The notes: generated by a model from the sequence alone, not told the origin. Positions 1 to 10,010 are shown, counted from the stretch's first letter. The stretch: DNA of 23,930 bases from an uncultured Desulfovibrio sp. (GCA_900553065.1 USBZ01000027.1:1-23930), one strand, 5' to 3'. Numbers and translations: made by a program.

Positions 1-1
1 A

Positions 2-54
2 GACCCTTATAGGGTCAAATCAAACCGCCCCTTGAAGGGGCGGTCCTGACTTTT
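2..54. terminator. Tandem hairpins at left edge, probable terminator
   Basis: Two hairpins stand side by side. The first pairs 2-7 with 11-16 (6 bp, 3-nt loop). The second pairs 24-32 with 36-44 (9 bp, GC-rich, 3-nt loop). A TTTT run lies at 51-54 on the plus strand, 6 nt beyond the stem, and a T-rich stretch follows the second stem when read on the minus strand. This looks like the transcription end of a gene outside the window, but the direction cannot be decided. Confidence 0.5.
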
Positions 55-312
55 GGGGAAAAGCGTTCCTAAGAGATGGATGACGGCGGAAACGGAGGGC
101 GCGGTAATGGATACGGAGCCATGCCGTCTGAAGGACGGGAGCGGCTCGCGAAAAGATCCTGACGGATGGGCAGAGCCCGTGCGCGGGAGCTGAAGACACA
201 GTGGCGGAAGGTCGTCGGTGAAGCGTTTGGGAGAAGGAGCGTCAGCCTGGAAAATTCCGGACGCCGGCGATTCGTGTCAGATCGGGTGTCTGGCTGAACA
301 AAAGCTCAGGAG
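55..312. other. Intergenic stretch with no gene seen
   Basis: About 260 bases between the left-edge hairpins and the putP terminator. A plus-strand open frame runs through it, but it continues antisense across the whole of putP and has no ribosome binding site or recognisable protein sequence. I see no RNA gene or clear promoter. Confidence 0.5.
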
Positions 313-316
313 ACAG

Positions 317-347
317 AAAAGGCCGTCGGAGTATTCCGGCGGCCTTT
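317..347 (-). terminator. Intrinsic terminator of putP
   Basis: A 13-bp stem (318-330 with 335-347, one G-T pair) has a 4-nt loop. Read on the minus strand it ends in a run of four T (complement of 317-320). It starts about 27 nt after the putP stop codon, as expected for a rho-independent terminator. Confidence 0.85.
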
Positions 348-373
348 CGTTCTGCGTTGCGGTGATGCCTGCG

Positions 374-1906
374 TTACTTCGCGCTGTTCACGGCGTCGAA
401 GTCCTTCAGCATTTCGTCATCGGGCTTTGCGGTCATGAGGCTCACGATGATGATGGCGGCGCAGGCCACGAGGAAGGCGGGCAGGAGTTCATAGATGCTC
501 CACAGTCCGCCCATGGGCTTCACGAGGTACTTCCACACGAACACCATGATGCCGCCGGCCGCCATGCCGGCAAGAGCGCCCCAGCGGTTGCAGCGGCGCC
601 AGAACAGGGCGAAGAGCATGACCGGGCCGAAGGAGGCGCCGAAGCCCGCCCAGGCGAAGGAAACGATCTGGAAGATGGAGCTTTCGGGGTCGCAGGCGAT
701 GACGGTACCCACGATGGAGATGAGCAGCACGGTTCCGCGGGCGGCCAGCATGGTGGAGCGGTCGGTCATCTGAATGTGGAACACGCCCTTGAACAGGTTT
801 TCCGACACGCTGGAGGCTGCGGCCAGAAGCTGACCGGAGGCGGTGGACATGGTGCTGGCCAGAATGCCGGCGAGCACGAGACCGGCCATGAAGGCGGGAA
901 TGACGCCGAAGGAGCTGAGCAGGCTGCTGATCTTGATGATGATGGTTTCGGCGTCGGATCCGGTGGCATAGGGATCGAGCACGCCGGCCTGTATCATGGC
1001 GTAGCCGATGATGCCGATGAAGATGGCGCAGCCCATGGCGATGACCACCCAGGTGGAGCCTATGCGGCGGGAGATGGCGATTTCATTTTCGTCGCGGATG
1101 GCCATGAAGCGGAGCAGAATGTGGGGCATACCGAAGTAGCCGAGGCCCCAGGCCAGCGTGGAGAAGATGGTGAGGGTACCGTATTCGGACACTTCCTTGC
1201 TGACTACGTTGGTGGCGTGCGAGAGGCTGATGTAGCCTTCAAAGCTGGCTGCCGCTTTCACCGCTTCCCAGCCTCCGGCCATGTGGATGCCGAAGGCCAC
1301 GATGATGAAGAGGGCGAGGGTCATGATGATGGACTGCACAAGGTCGGTCATGGATGCGGCCAGAAAGCCGCCGAGGATGGTGTATCCGGCGATGACCACG
1401 GTACCGATGAGCATGCCCGTGACGTAGTCGAGATCGCAGAGGGTGGAGAAGAGCTTGCCGCAGGAGGCGAATCCGGCCGCGGTGTAGGGAATGAAGAAAA
1501 TGACGATGATGAGCGCGGAAATGCCGATGAGCAGGCTGCTCGTGTCATGGAAGCGGCGCGCGAAGAAGTCGGGAATGGTGATGGCGTGAATCTTTTCGCT
1601 GTACACGCGCAGGCGTCTGGCCACGATGAGCCAGTTCAGGTAGGTGCCGAGGGCGAGACCTATGGCGGTCCAGCCGGGTTCGGCTATGCCGGTGAACAGG
1701 GCAAGACCCGGCAGGCCCATAAGCAGCCAGGAAGACATGTCCGAGGCTTCCGCGCTCATGGCCGTGACGATGGGACCCATTTTTCGGCCGCCCAGATAGT
1801 ATTCGTGGGCGTTGTTGTTGCGCTTGGCACAGAGAAGGCCGATGTAGAGCATGAGAAGCAGATAGATGCCGATAGCTATGTATATGAAGATCTGATAGTC
1901 GCTCAC
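374..1906 (-). CDS. putP: Sodium/proline symporter PutP
   Basis: Sodium:solute symporter (SSS family) that imports proline with Na+ across the inner membrane. The 510-residue length matches PutP (about 500). Family signatures are clear: the YYLGGRKMGPIVTAMSAEASDMSSWLLMG segment near residues 36-64 corresponds to the substrate and Na+ region of TM2. GWGLGYFGMPHILLRFMA and the SFAWAGFGASFGPVMLF stretch also match PutP, and about 13 hydrophobic segments are visible. The start is GTG at 1904-1906. It is the only start that keeps TM1 intact, but there is no convincing Shine-Dalgarno before it (the preceding bases are pyrimidine-rich). It is transcribed alone: the folE2 terminator lies upstream and its own terminator downstream. 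Other SSS members are possible, but the match to PutP is much closer than to pantothenate or glucose carriers. Confidence 0.93.
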   Translation of the reverse strand: MSDYQIFIYIAIGIYLLLMLYIGLLCAKRNNNAHEYYLGGRKMGPIVTAMSAEASDMSSWLLMGLPGLALFTGIAEPGWTAIGLALGTYLNWLIVARRLRVYSEKIHAITIPDFFARRFHDTSSLLIGISALIIVIFFIPYTAAGFASCGKLFSTLCDLDYVTGMLIGTVVIAGYTILGGFLAASMTDLVQSIIMTLALFIIVAFGIHMAGGWEAVKAAASFEGYISLSHATNVVSKEVSEYGTLTIFSTLAWGLGYFGMPHILLRFMAIRDENEIAISRRIGSTWVVIAMGCAIFIGIIGYAMIQAGVLDPYATGSDAETIIIKISSLLSSFGVIPAFMAGLVLAGILASTMSTASGQLLAAASSVSENLFKGVFHIQMTDRSTMLAARGTVLLISIVGTVIACDPESSIFQIVSFAWAGFGASFGPVMLFALFWRRCNRWGALAGMAAGGIMVFVWKYLVKPMGGLWSIYELLPAFLVACAAIIIVSLMTAKPDDEMLKDFDAVNSAK

Positions 1907-2130
1907 GGTGAAAACTCGAAAGAAAAAGGGAGAGTCGGCAGAACGCCGGAGAAGCCCGGCCTGAGCCGGGACAGGGACACGAGACTAGAGAGACGCAAGA
2001 CTCCATGGCGGGATCAGACCGCCGCCGGCTGACTTCTTTGCGTGACAGGTTCTCATGAATGGTCTCGGTGTGAAAAGTTTGAATAAAAGTTGTTTCAGGG
2101 GAGCATAGTCCGTTTTTAAAAAAAATAAAA
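1907..2130 (-). promoter_or_regulatory. putP upstream region, promoter not resolved
   Basis: About 220 bases separate putP from the folE2 terminator, and the putP promoter must lie here. It contains a 6-bp GC hairpin (1955-1960 with 1965-1970, CTGA loop) in what would be the putP leader, and an AT-rich block at about 2070-2130. I could not find a convincing -35/-10 or sigma-54 pair. Confidence 0.35.
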
Positions 2131-2132
2131 TC

Positions 2133-2171
2133 AAAAAATGCCCGTCCGCATTTTTATGTCATGCGGGCGGG
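2133..2171 (-). terminator. Intrinsic terminator of folE2
   Basis: An 11-bp GC-rich stem (2141-2151 with 2161-2171, one G-T pair) has a 9-nt loop. On the minus strand it leads into a T-rich tract (six T from 2133-2138, then more A/T). It lies just after the folE2 stop and ends the nikR-folE2 transcript. Confidence 0.85.
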
Positions 2172-2190
2172 GCTGTGCGGAAAATCGTGT

Positions 2191-3024
2191 TCAGGCTCTG
2201 GAGGGCGTGCGCTCTATGCTGGCGAAGGCGTTGTGCCCGTGAATGGATTCTTCGCTTTCCACTTCCACGCGGAACCATGTCACGTGCGTGTGGTTTTCCA
2301 GGCGTGTGGCCACATTGCGCACCACGTCTTCCACGAACAGCGCATTGTCATAGGCCTGCTCGGTGACGAATTTTTCGTCCGGGCGCTTCAGCAGCGTGTA
2401 GATGGGAGCGGAGCCGGATTCTTCGGCGATGTCTATGAAGCCTTCCAGCCATTCAAAGCGACTCATGCGCAGGCCCATGCGCACTATGGCCCGCTGACCG
2501 TGTGCGCCTGCCCGGCTGATGGCCTTGGAGCAGGGGCATACCGTCGTTACGGGAACTTCCAGTTCCAGAAGAAAGCGGGGACCTTCCTGGCCCTGTTCCA
2601 GCTCTCCGGTCAGGCGGCAGAGATACCGTACCGGCGCGGCCTGCCCGGACACGGGAGCCTTGCGCGTGCGGAAATAGGGGAAGGTGAACTTCGCATAGGC
2701 GCGGTGCGCCTGAAGACGAGTCAGTACGTCGGAAAGCAGACGCTTCATGGATGCGTAGTCCAGCTCTTCCGCGCTGGCTTCGCGCCAGTTCTCCAGCGCT
2801 TCCACGAAACGGCTCATGTGGGTGCCCTTGAAGGCCGCGGGCAGATCAACGCCCATGTCGACGCTGGCCACGGTATGCTGGCGTCCCATGTCCCGGTCCT
2901 TCACCACCAGGGGCAGATTCACGTTCTTGACGCCGACTCGGTCGATGTCGAGCGCCACGCTGGAGGGACTGTTCTGAACGTCCATGAGGGAAAGGGAGCC
3001 TTCGGCAGCCGAAGAGGTAGTCAT
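2191..3024 (-). CDS. folE2: GTP cyclohydrolase FolE2 (type IB)
   Basis: Converts GTP to 7,8-dihydroneopterin triphosphate, the first step towards folate and 7-deazaguanine compounds, in the cytoplasm. At 277 residues it has the usual FolE2 length. Visible signatures are KGTHMSRFVEAL (66-77), the VTTVCPCSK segment with C163 and C165 (the conserved active-site cysteine region), GAHGQRA, and the C-terminal NAFASIERTPS. FolE2 is the alternative to the zinc-dependent FolE and in several bacteria is known to be used under zinc limitation. The ATG at 3022-3024 overlaps the stop codon of the upstream nikR-like gene (ATGA), so translation is probably coupled. A metal-responsive regulator as co-cistron fits metal-controlled expression, but which metal is unknown. 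Confidence 0.95.
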   Translation of the reverse strand: MTTSSAAEGSLSLMDVQNSPSSVALDIDRVGVKNVNLPLVVKDRDMGRQHTVASVDMGVDLPAAFKGTHMSRFVEALENWREASAEELDYASMKRLLSDVLTRLQAHRAYAKFTFPYFRTRKAPVSGQAAPVRYLCRLTGELEQGQEGPRFLLELEVPVTTVCPCSKAISRAGAHGQRAIVRMGLRMSRFEWLEGFIDIAEESGSAPIYTLLKRPDEKFVTEQAYDNALFVEDVVRNVATRLENHTHVTWFRVEVESEESIHGHNAFASIERTPSRA

Positions 3025-3479
3025 GCGTGATCCTTATGTTGATGATCGTGGAAGATATGGCGTTCGGGAGCGGCTTCTATGGCCGTAAGCGAACAGGAAC
3101 TCTGCAGTACCCCGCGGGAGGAACGAAGTCGGTCGGCCAGCTCGTTCACGGCAGCGGCAGGCCCCCGCAGCGCCATGGTTTCCAGACAGTGGTGTTCATC
3201 GAGATGCACGTGCATGGTGGCGAGCACCATGTCGTGCGCTTCATGCTGCAGAGAGGTGAGGCGGCCGGGCAGATCGTTGTCGTGATGATCGTAGACCAGC
3301 GTCAGCACTCCGGCGACGGGCGCGTCGGGATCGGAAACGATTTCTTCCGAAAGCTCGCGCCGGATGCAGTGCCTCAGGGCCTCGGACCGGTTGGCAAAGC
3401 CCTTGCGCTCACTGTGACGGTCAAAGGCGGTCAGCAGATCCCGCTCCAGCGATACTCCGAATCGTACCAGTTCGCTCAT
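3021..3479 (-). CDS. nikR: NikR-family metal-responsive regulator
   Basis: Ribbon-helix-helix repressor of the NikR family, 152 residues (family about 135-150). Residues 1-45 form the RHH DNA-binding domain (VRFGVSLERDLLTAFD, then NRSEALRH). Residues 55-135 are the ACT-like metal-binding domain. The four high-affinity nickel ligands of E. coli NikR (H76, H87, H89, C95) align with H79, H90, H92 and C98. The C-terminus is His-rich (HIFHDHQHKDHA). The ATG start at 3477-3479 has a GGGAG ribosome site. It is first in a two-gene operon with folE2 (4-nt overlap), with no nickel transporter or hydrogenase gene nearby. Ligand conservation supports Ni binding, but the folE2 partner suggests the physiological signal may be another metal. 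The symbol gives the family, not a proven nickel role. Confidence 0.88.
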   Translation of the reverse strand: MSELVRFGVSLERDLLTAFDRHSERKGFANRSEALRHCIRRELSEEIVSDPDAPVAGVLTLVYDHHDNDLPGRLTSLQHEAHDMVLATMHVHLDEHHCLETMALRGPAAAVNELADRLRSSRGVLQSSCSLTAIEAAPERHIFHDHQHKDHA

Positions 3480-3490
3480 GTTTTCTCCCT

Positions 3491-3511
3491 GTTGAAACAG
3501 CTTTTTTCAAC
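3491..3511. promoter_or_regulatory. Perfect dyad upstream of nikR-folE2, candidate operator
   Basis: GTTGAAA-N7-TTTCAAC, a perfect 7-bp inverted repeat spaced by 7 bases. It lies 11 bases upstream of the nikR start codon, just outside its GGGAG site. The position suits autoregulation by the RHH repressor. The half-sites are closer together than in the E. coli NikR operator, so another regulator or an RNA hairpin is possible. Confidence 0.45.
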
Positions 3512-3558
3512 CTACACCAGCAGGACCTGCGCCTCAAGCGTTTATGCCTGTGCCTTTC

Positions 3559-3607
3559 ACGGCAGAAATGCCGTCTTTTCCGGGTGCGGCGCCCTTTAGG
3601 AAAGGGC
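3559..3607. terminator. Two hairpins between MFS gene and nikR
   Basis: Hairpin 3559-3564/3569-3574 has 6 bp and a GAAA loop. Hairpin 3590-3597/3601-3608 has 8 bp and a 3-nt loop. Together they follow the minus-strand MFS gene (stop at 3625). Neither has a proper T tract on the minus strand, so termination may be weak or rho-dependent. Read-through into nikR-folE2 cannot be excluded. Confidence 0.4.
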
Positions 3608-3624
3608 GGCGGCATGGCGCGGAG

Positions 3625-4797
3625 CTACGCCTTTTTTCCTGCCTTCGCGATTTCCCTGTCCATGAACTGGATGAGCAGCAGGGAAAGAATCGTGAGTCCC
3701 ATGCCGCAGTAGAAGGGCAGGCGGTAGCCGAAGGTTATCCACAGCCAGCCGCCGAGCGGAGGAATGAGAACGGCGGCAATGTGGTTGATGGTCTGGGCAA
3801 GGCCCATGCTGGGCGCAATGTCGGAGGGATCGGCGATCTTCTGGAAGAAGGTGCGCACGGCAATGGCGAAGTTGAAGGTCAGGCTGTCGAGAACATACAT
3901 GATGCCCGCAAGATACGCGCTGTCCGTCCAGGCATAGCCGAGGAAGATGAAGAAGGCAGAGGTATACTCTATGGTGAGAAGTCTGCGTTCACCTATGCGG
4001 TTGATGATGCGTCCTATGAGCGGATTGAAGAACCAGTTGACCGCGTAGTTCACGAGATAGAGCACGGCCACGGTGCGCACGGAGAATCCGAACTTCTCCA
4101 CGAGCAGAAAAAGAGAGAACACGGTGAAGATCTGCCTGCGGCCGCCCATGAGCAGGGTGAGGGCGTAGAAGAGCCAGTAGCGGGAAGAGAAGACCATGCC
4201 CTTTTTCTGAGGCGCGACCTTCGGGCTGGAAGGATCGAAGAACAGGCAGATCGTGCCGAGGGCGACGACCGTCAGTCCCATGAGGGCGAACATGGTTTCA
4301 TAGGAAAGATGTCCGGCACCGAAGAAGACCAGAAGCGAAACAGCCAGACTGCCGCCGGCGGCAAGACCTCTCATTCTGCCCATGACGATGGGCGTGTTCG
4401 ACAGGTCGTAGTACTGGATCATGAGGGACTGATTGATGGTTTCAAAGAAGTGGTAGCCTGCCGACATGACGAATACCGCGGCTGCGATGCCCGTGAAGGA
4501 GGTGAACAGGCCGATGACGGCCGTGCCCACGCCGCAGATGATGACGGAAAGCACACAGAGGCGGTGTTCCTTCATGAGAAGCATGAGGGGCACGACAAGA
4601 AAGCAGAGAAAGCCGGGCACTTCGCGCAGGGCGACGACAAGACCGTTGTCTGCGGCGGTAAATCCGCCCACTTCGACGGCATAGTTGGTATAGAGCAGGG
4701 AGGAGCCCTGAAGGCCGATCGTGCTGCCCAGGGTAAGCAGAAAAAGAAAGAGATACATGCGTGTGTTGCCCGACACGCTGGAAACGACGGCTTTCAT
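3625..4797 (-). CDS. Major facilitator superfamily transporter
   Basis: Inner-membrane secondary transporter of unknown substrate, 390 residues with about 12 hydrophobic helices and a short polar linker in the middle (SSPKVAPQKKG, about residue 195). Two-half MFS architecture is plain, with RIINRIGERRL resembling the loop 8-9 motif. I do not recognise a substrate-specific motif. The start chosen is ATG at 4795-4797, because an AGGA ribosome site lies about 6 bases upstream. A longer frame beginning at a TTG at 4812 would place that site inside the gene. It is transcribed on the minus strand, downstream of hppA but separated by a terminator, so it probably has its own promoter in the short 4798-4875 gap. 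Confidence 0.8.
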   Translation of the reverse strand: MKAVVSSVSGNTRMYLFLFLLTLGSTIGLQGSSLLYTNYAVEVGGFTAADNGLVVALREVPGFLCFLVVPLMLLMKEHRLCVLSVIICGVGTAVIGLFTSFTGIAAAVFVMSAGYHFFETINQSLMIQYYDLSNTPIVMGRMRGLAAGGSLAVSLLVFFGAGHLSYETMFALMGLTVVALGTICLFFDPSSPKVAPQKKGMVFSSRYWLFYALTLLMGGRRQIFTVFSLFLLVEKFGFSVRTVAVLYLVNYAVNWFFNPLIGRIINRIGERRLLTIEYTSAFFIFLGYAWTDSAYLAGIMYVLDSLTFNFAIAVRTFFQKIADPSDIAPSMGLAQTINHIAAVLIPPLGGWLWITFGYRLPFYCGMGLTILSLLLIQFMDREIAKAGKKA

Positions 4798-4830
4798 GGA
4801 AAATCCTGGCAAAAAGGCGTGGGAAGACTT

Positions 4831-4850
4831 GCAAGGGACGCATCCCTTGC
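4831..4850. repeat. Perfect inverted repeat before the MFS gene
   Basis: GCAAGGGA / TCCCTTGC, an 8-bp perfect stem with a 4-nt loop. It is located 34-53 bases upstream of the MFS start codon, downstream of the hppA terminator. It could be an operator for the MFS gene or a leader hairpin. No T tract follows it directly. Confidence 0.5.
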
Positions 4851-4875
4851 GGCTGGTTCGGAAGCGGAATCCGGG

Positions 4876-4904
4876 AAAAAGTCCGGCCTGGCGGAAAGCC
4901 GGAC
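4876..4904 (-). terminator. Intrinsic terminator downstream of hppA
   Basis: A 7-bp stem GTCCGGC/GCCGGAC (4881-4887 with 4898-4904), 10-nt loop, followed on the minus strand immediately by TTTTT (complement of 4876-4880). This is the best terminator signal of the hairpin cluster between hppA and the MFS gene. Confidence 0.75.
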
Positions 4905-4932
4905 GGAGGCAGCCCCGGAAAGAGCGGACAAA

Positions 4933-4965
4933 GCAGAAAGCCGCGGGCAGGCCGCGGCTTTCTGC
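4933..4965 (-). terminator. Long perfect hairpin downstream of hppA
   Basis: A 14-bp perfect stem (4933-4946 with 4952-4965) with a 5-nt loop, 44 bases after the hppA stop. Only a short TTT follows on the minus strand. It may act as a 3'-end stabiliser or first termination site for the abundant hppA message. Confidence 0.6.
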
Positions 4966-4979
4966 AGATATTCTCGTCG

Positions 4980-5000
4980 GAGGGCGGCCAAGCCGCCCTC
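4980..5000 (-). repeat. GC-rich hairpin directly after hppA stop
   Basis: A 9-bp perfect stem (4980-4988 with 4992-5000) with a 3-nt loop, 8 bases after the hppA stop codon. There is no T tract. It is part of the run of four hairpins that fills the hppA-MFS gap. Confidence 0.55.
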
Positions 5001-5008
5001 ATGCCTTC

Positions 5009-7087
<2,079 letters not shown>

Positions 7088-7278
7088 ACATACCCCCGAC
7101 AGGTAGGCTGAAAGTGGAAAAACCGAAAAATGGACGGGCAGGCCAGCCTGCCCGGGACTCCCGTATTTAAGGATTGCCAACGATATAAAAATTCCCCGCC
7201 GATGACAAGCCTTGAGGGCGGTTCGCGAGCTGTCTTCGGGCCTGCGGAAGCCTTGCAGAAACCGGCTGCGGAGGACTC

Positions 7279-7307
7279 TTGCGGGAGGAGTCGCAACGGG
7301 CTAGGAT
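7279..7307 (+). promoter_or_regulatory. Candidate sigma-70 promoter of polA
   Basis: TTGCGG (7279-7284), 17-base spacer, TAGGAT (7302-7307), 28 bases before the polA ATG. It matches 3/6 and 4/6 of the consensus with ideal spacing. The hppA promoter must lie in the same 7088-7335 region on the other strand but was not resolved. Confidence 0.45.
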
Positions 7308-7335
7308 GCTGAAGATATTTTTTCAGGAGAGAGTC

Positions 7336-10002
7336 ATGTCATTGAAGCAGCGCCTCGGCTTTACCGAAGAACCCCTCTACGTGATGGACGGCAATGCCTT
7401 CCTGTTCCGGGGATTTTTTGCCAACTCCAGCATGTCGCGTTCCGACGGCTTTCCCACGGGAGCGCTGCACATTGTGGGGCGCGTTCTGCTCAAACTTCTC
7501 CGGGAGGAGAAGCCGAAGCATTTCGTCTTCATCATGGACGGGCACGGAAAGCATTTCCGGCATGAGCTCTTTCCGGCCTACAAGACCAATCGTCCTCCGG
7601 TGCCGGAAGGGCTGCTCATGCAGATAGAACCGCTTCAGAATCTTGTACGGGCGCTCGGCATGCGGGTGCTGGTTTCCGAGGGCTGCGAGGCCGATGACTG
7701 CATTGCCAGCCTTGCGGCGCGCTACGGCGCAGAGCGGCCCGTGGTCATCATCGGCATGGACAAGGACCTGAAGCAGTGTCTTTCTCCCCGCGTGGTCATG
7801 TGGGATCCCGCATCCCGTGAGGAAAAGCTCGTCACGCTCGAATCCTTCCGCGAGGATACCGGGCTCGAGCCTTCGCAGTGGCCGGACGTTCAGGCCCTTA
7901 TCGGCGATACGTCCGACAACGTGCCCGGCGTCAAGGGCATAGGAGAGAAGACGGCGGAAAAGCTGTTCCGCGACTTTCGCAGCCTTGAGGACGTGCGCGA
8001 CCGCATGTCCGAGGTGCCGCCTTCCATCCGGAAGAAGCTTGAAGGCAACGAGGAGGCCATGTTCCTGTACCGGGAGCTGACGCGCCTTCACACCGACTGC
8101 TGCAATGAGGAGCTCTCTTCTCTGGCCGTGGAGCCGCTTGAGCGTCAGCATGCGCGCACGTTCCTGCGCGAGTTCGAGATGAATGCGCTTCTGCGCGAAC
8201 TGGACAGCCTCATGCGTCAGGGCATCGTGGCCTTCCGGGGCGAGGGAGCCGAGGAAGCGGCCGCGACCGGAAGCGGCGCCGTGCGTGCCGGACAGCAGCT
8301 TTCGCTGTTCGACGAGGCTCCTGCCGTGCCCGTGCCGGATGCCGTGGAAGATATTTCCGTCCTGCCCTCCTGCGAGGGCTGCCGTGTGGCCGTGACGCCT
8401 GCGCCCGTGGTGAAGCGCTCGCAGAGCCGCGGCCTGTGCGTGGCCGTGCAGCAGGCTTCGGGCGTCAGGGAATGGCTTTTTACCGGAGACAGTCGCTCTT
8501 TGGTGGCCTGGGCCTCTTCCTCCCGGCTCATGGTCACGCCGGACATGAAGCGCCTTCTGCATGAACATCCCGCCTGGGGAATGCTGGCACCGGAACGCTG
8601 CTTCGATCTGGGGCTTGCCGCGTATCTTCTGGCTCCCGAGGACAGGGATTACGGATGGCCCAGCCTGTCCGCCCGTCATGCGGAAAAGAGCGGGCTTCCT
8701 CTGGAGCGGCCCGCCTCACTCGCGCTTTCCCTGCACGAAGACCTGGAAAAGAGGCTGCAGAGTTACGGCCTGCTCCGTCTCCTGCACGACATGGAAATGC
8801 CGCTCATTCCCGTGCTGGCCTCGATGGAGGATGCGGGCATCACCATAGACAAGGCGGCGCTCAAGAGTTTCCTCGACGAGGTGCAGGCGGAATTGAACGA
8901 GCTTACGGCGCGCATCTACCGGGAAGCCGGGCAGGAATTCAATATTCGTTCCGCCCAGCAGATCGGCGAAATTCTTTTCCGCAAGCTGGGCCTTTCCGCG
9001 GCAAAGTCCACCAAGGGCGGTCAGGCGTCCACGTCGCAGGCGGTGCTGGAAAAGCTTTCCGGACAGCATCCCGTGGTGGATGCGCTTCTGGAGTTCCGCA
9101 AGCTTGAAAAGATGCGTTCCACCTATCTGGAACCGCTGCCCAGGCTCGCCGGGCCGGACAGCCGCATTCACACCACCTTCAATCAGACGGCCACGGCCAC
9201 AGGGCGGCTTTCCTCCAGCAATCCGAATCTCCAGAATATTCCCGTGCGGGGCGATCTCGGCAGGCGCATGCGCACCTGCTTCACCGCAGGGCCCGGCATG
9301 ACGCTGATCTCCGCGGACTATTCGCAGGTGGAACTCAGAGTGCTCGCGCACTATTCGCAGGATCCCACTTTGCTTTCCGCCTTCCGGAACGGAGAGGACA
9401 TCCACACCCGCACGGCCGCGCTCCTGCACGACGTCGATCCCTCGCAGATCGGCCCGGACGAGCGGCGCAAGGCCAAGACCATCAACTTCGGACTCATCTA
9501 CGGCATGGGGCCGTCCAAGCTCGGACAGGATCTGGGCATTCCCATGTCGGAGGCCAAAATGTTCATCGAGCGCTACTTCACGCGCTTTGCCCGCATCAAG
9601 GAATTCTTCGACGGCGTGGAGGTCGAAGCCCGCAGAAACGGCTATGTGACCACGCTTTCCGGTCGTCGCCGTCCTCTGCCCAACATCGTTTCCGAGAGCG
9701 GACAGGCCAGAGCTCTTGCCGAACGGCAGGCGGTGAACACGCTCATTCAGGGCTCCGCCGCGGACCTCATCAAGTTCGCCATGCTGTCGGTGTACCGGGA
9801 CGCCGAGCTTCGCCGCATGAAGGCAAGACTGCTTCTGCAGATCCACGACGAACTCATCGTGGAGGTTCCGGAAGAGAATGCCGAGAGGGCGGCCGCCCGT
9901 CTTTCCGCGCTCATGACCGATACCCGGGCGTGGGGCGTCGAGCTGCACGTGCCGCTGGTGGCGGATGCGGGCATGGGGCACAGCTGGGGCGAGGCGCACT
10001 AG
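7336..10002 (+). CDS. polA: DNA polymerase I
   Basis: Repair and Okazaki-fragment polymerase, 888 residues. Residues 1-300 form the 5'-3' exonuclease: VMDGNAFLFRG with D18, CEADDCIASL, and GDTSDNVPGVKGIGEKTAEKL with the helix-hairpin-helix. The middle third aligns with the 3'-5' exonuclease but lacks the metal-binding DxE (VAVTPAP where FDTETDS is expected), so proofreading is probably lost, although CFDLGLAAYLLAP is kept. The polymerase domain is intact: motif A ADYSQVE with D661, motif B RRKAKTINFGLIYG from R710, and motif C HDE at 837-839. The start is ATG 7336, with AGGAG 6 bases upstream. Codons upstream to 7279 overlap the promoter and are not coding. uup follows after 155 bases. Confidence 0.96.
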   Translation: MSLKQRLGFTEEPLYVMDGNAFLFRGFFANSSMSRSDGFPTGALHIVGRVLLKLLREEKPKHFVFIMDGHGKHFRHELFPAYKTNRPPVPEGLLMQIEPLQNLVRALGMRVLVSEGCEADDCIASLAARYGAERPVVIIGMDKDLKQCLSPRVVMWDPASREEKLVTLESFREDTGLEPSQWPDVQALIGDTSDNVPGVKGIGEKTAEKLFRDFRSLEDVRDRMSEVPPSIRKKLEGNEEAMFLYRELTRLHTDCCNEELSSLAVEPLERQHARTFLREFEMNALLRELDSLMRQGIVAFRGEGAEEAAATGSGAVRAGQQLSLFDEAPAVPVPDAVEDISVLPSCEGCRVAVTPAPVVKRSQSRGLCVAVQQASGVREWLFTGDSRSLVAWASSSRLMVTPDMKRLLHEHPAWGMLAPERCFDLGLAAYLLAPEDRDYGWPSLSARHAEKSGLPLERPASLALSLHEDLEKRLQSYGLLRLLHDMEMPLIPVLASMEDAGITIDKAALKSFLDEVQAELNELTARIYREAGQEFNIRSAQQIGEILFRKLGLSAAKSTKGGQASTSQAVLEKLSGQHPVVDALLEFRKLEKMRSTYLEPLPRLAGPDSRIHTTFNQTATATGRLSSSNPNLQNIPVRGDLGRRMRTCFTAGPGMTLISADYSQVELRVLAHYSQDPTLLSAFRNGEDIHTRTAALLHDVDPSQIGPDERRKAKTINFGLIYGMGPSKLGQDLGIPMSEAKMFIERYFTRFARIKEFFDGVEVEARRNGYVTTLSGRRRPLPNIVSESGQARALAERQAVNTLIQGSAADLIKFAMLSVYRDAELRRMKARLLLQIHDELIVEVPEENAERAAARLSALMTDTRAWGVELHVPLVADAGMGHSWGEAH

Positions 10003-10010
10003 CGGCGCGC

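Noticed and set aside
218..2032. A 604-codon plus-strand frame opposite putP
   Set aside because: Antisense shadow of putP with the same compositional bias; no ribosome site or family signature.
4798..4812. TTG start for the MFS gene at 4812
   Set aside because: The AGGA ribosome site for the ATG at 4797 lies inside this extension, and no site precedes the TTG.
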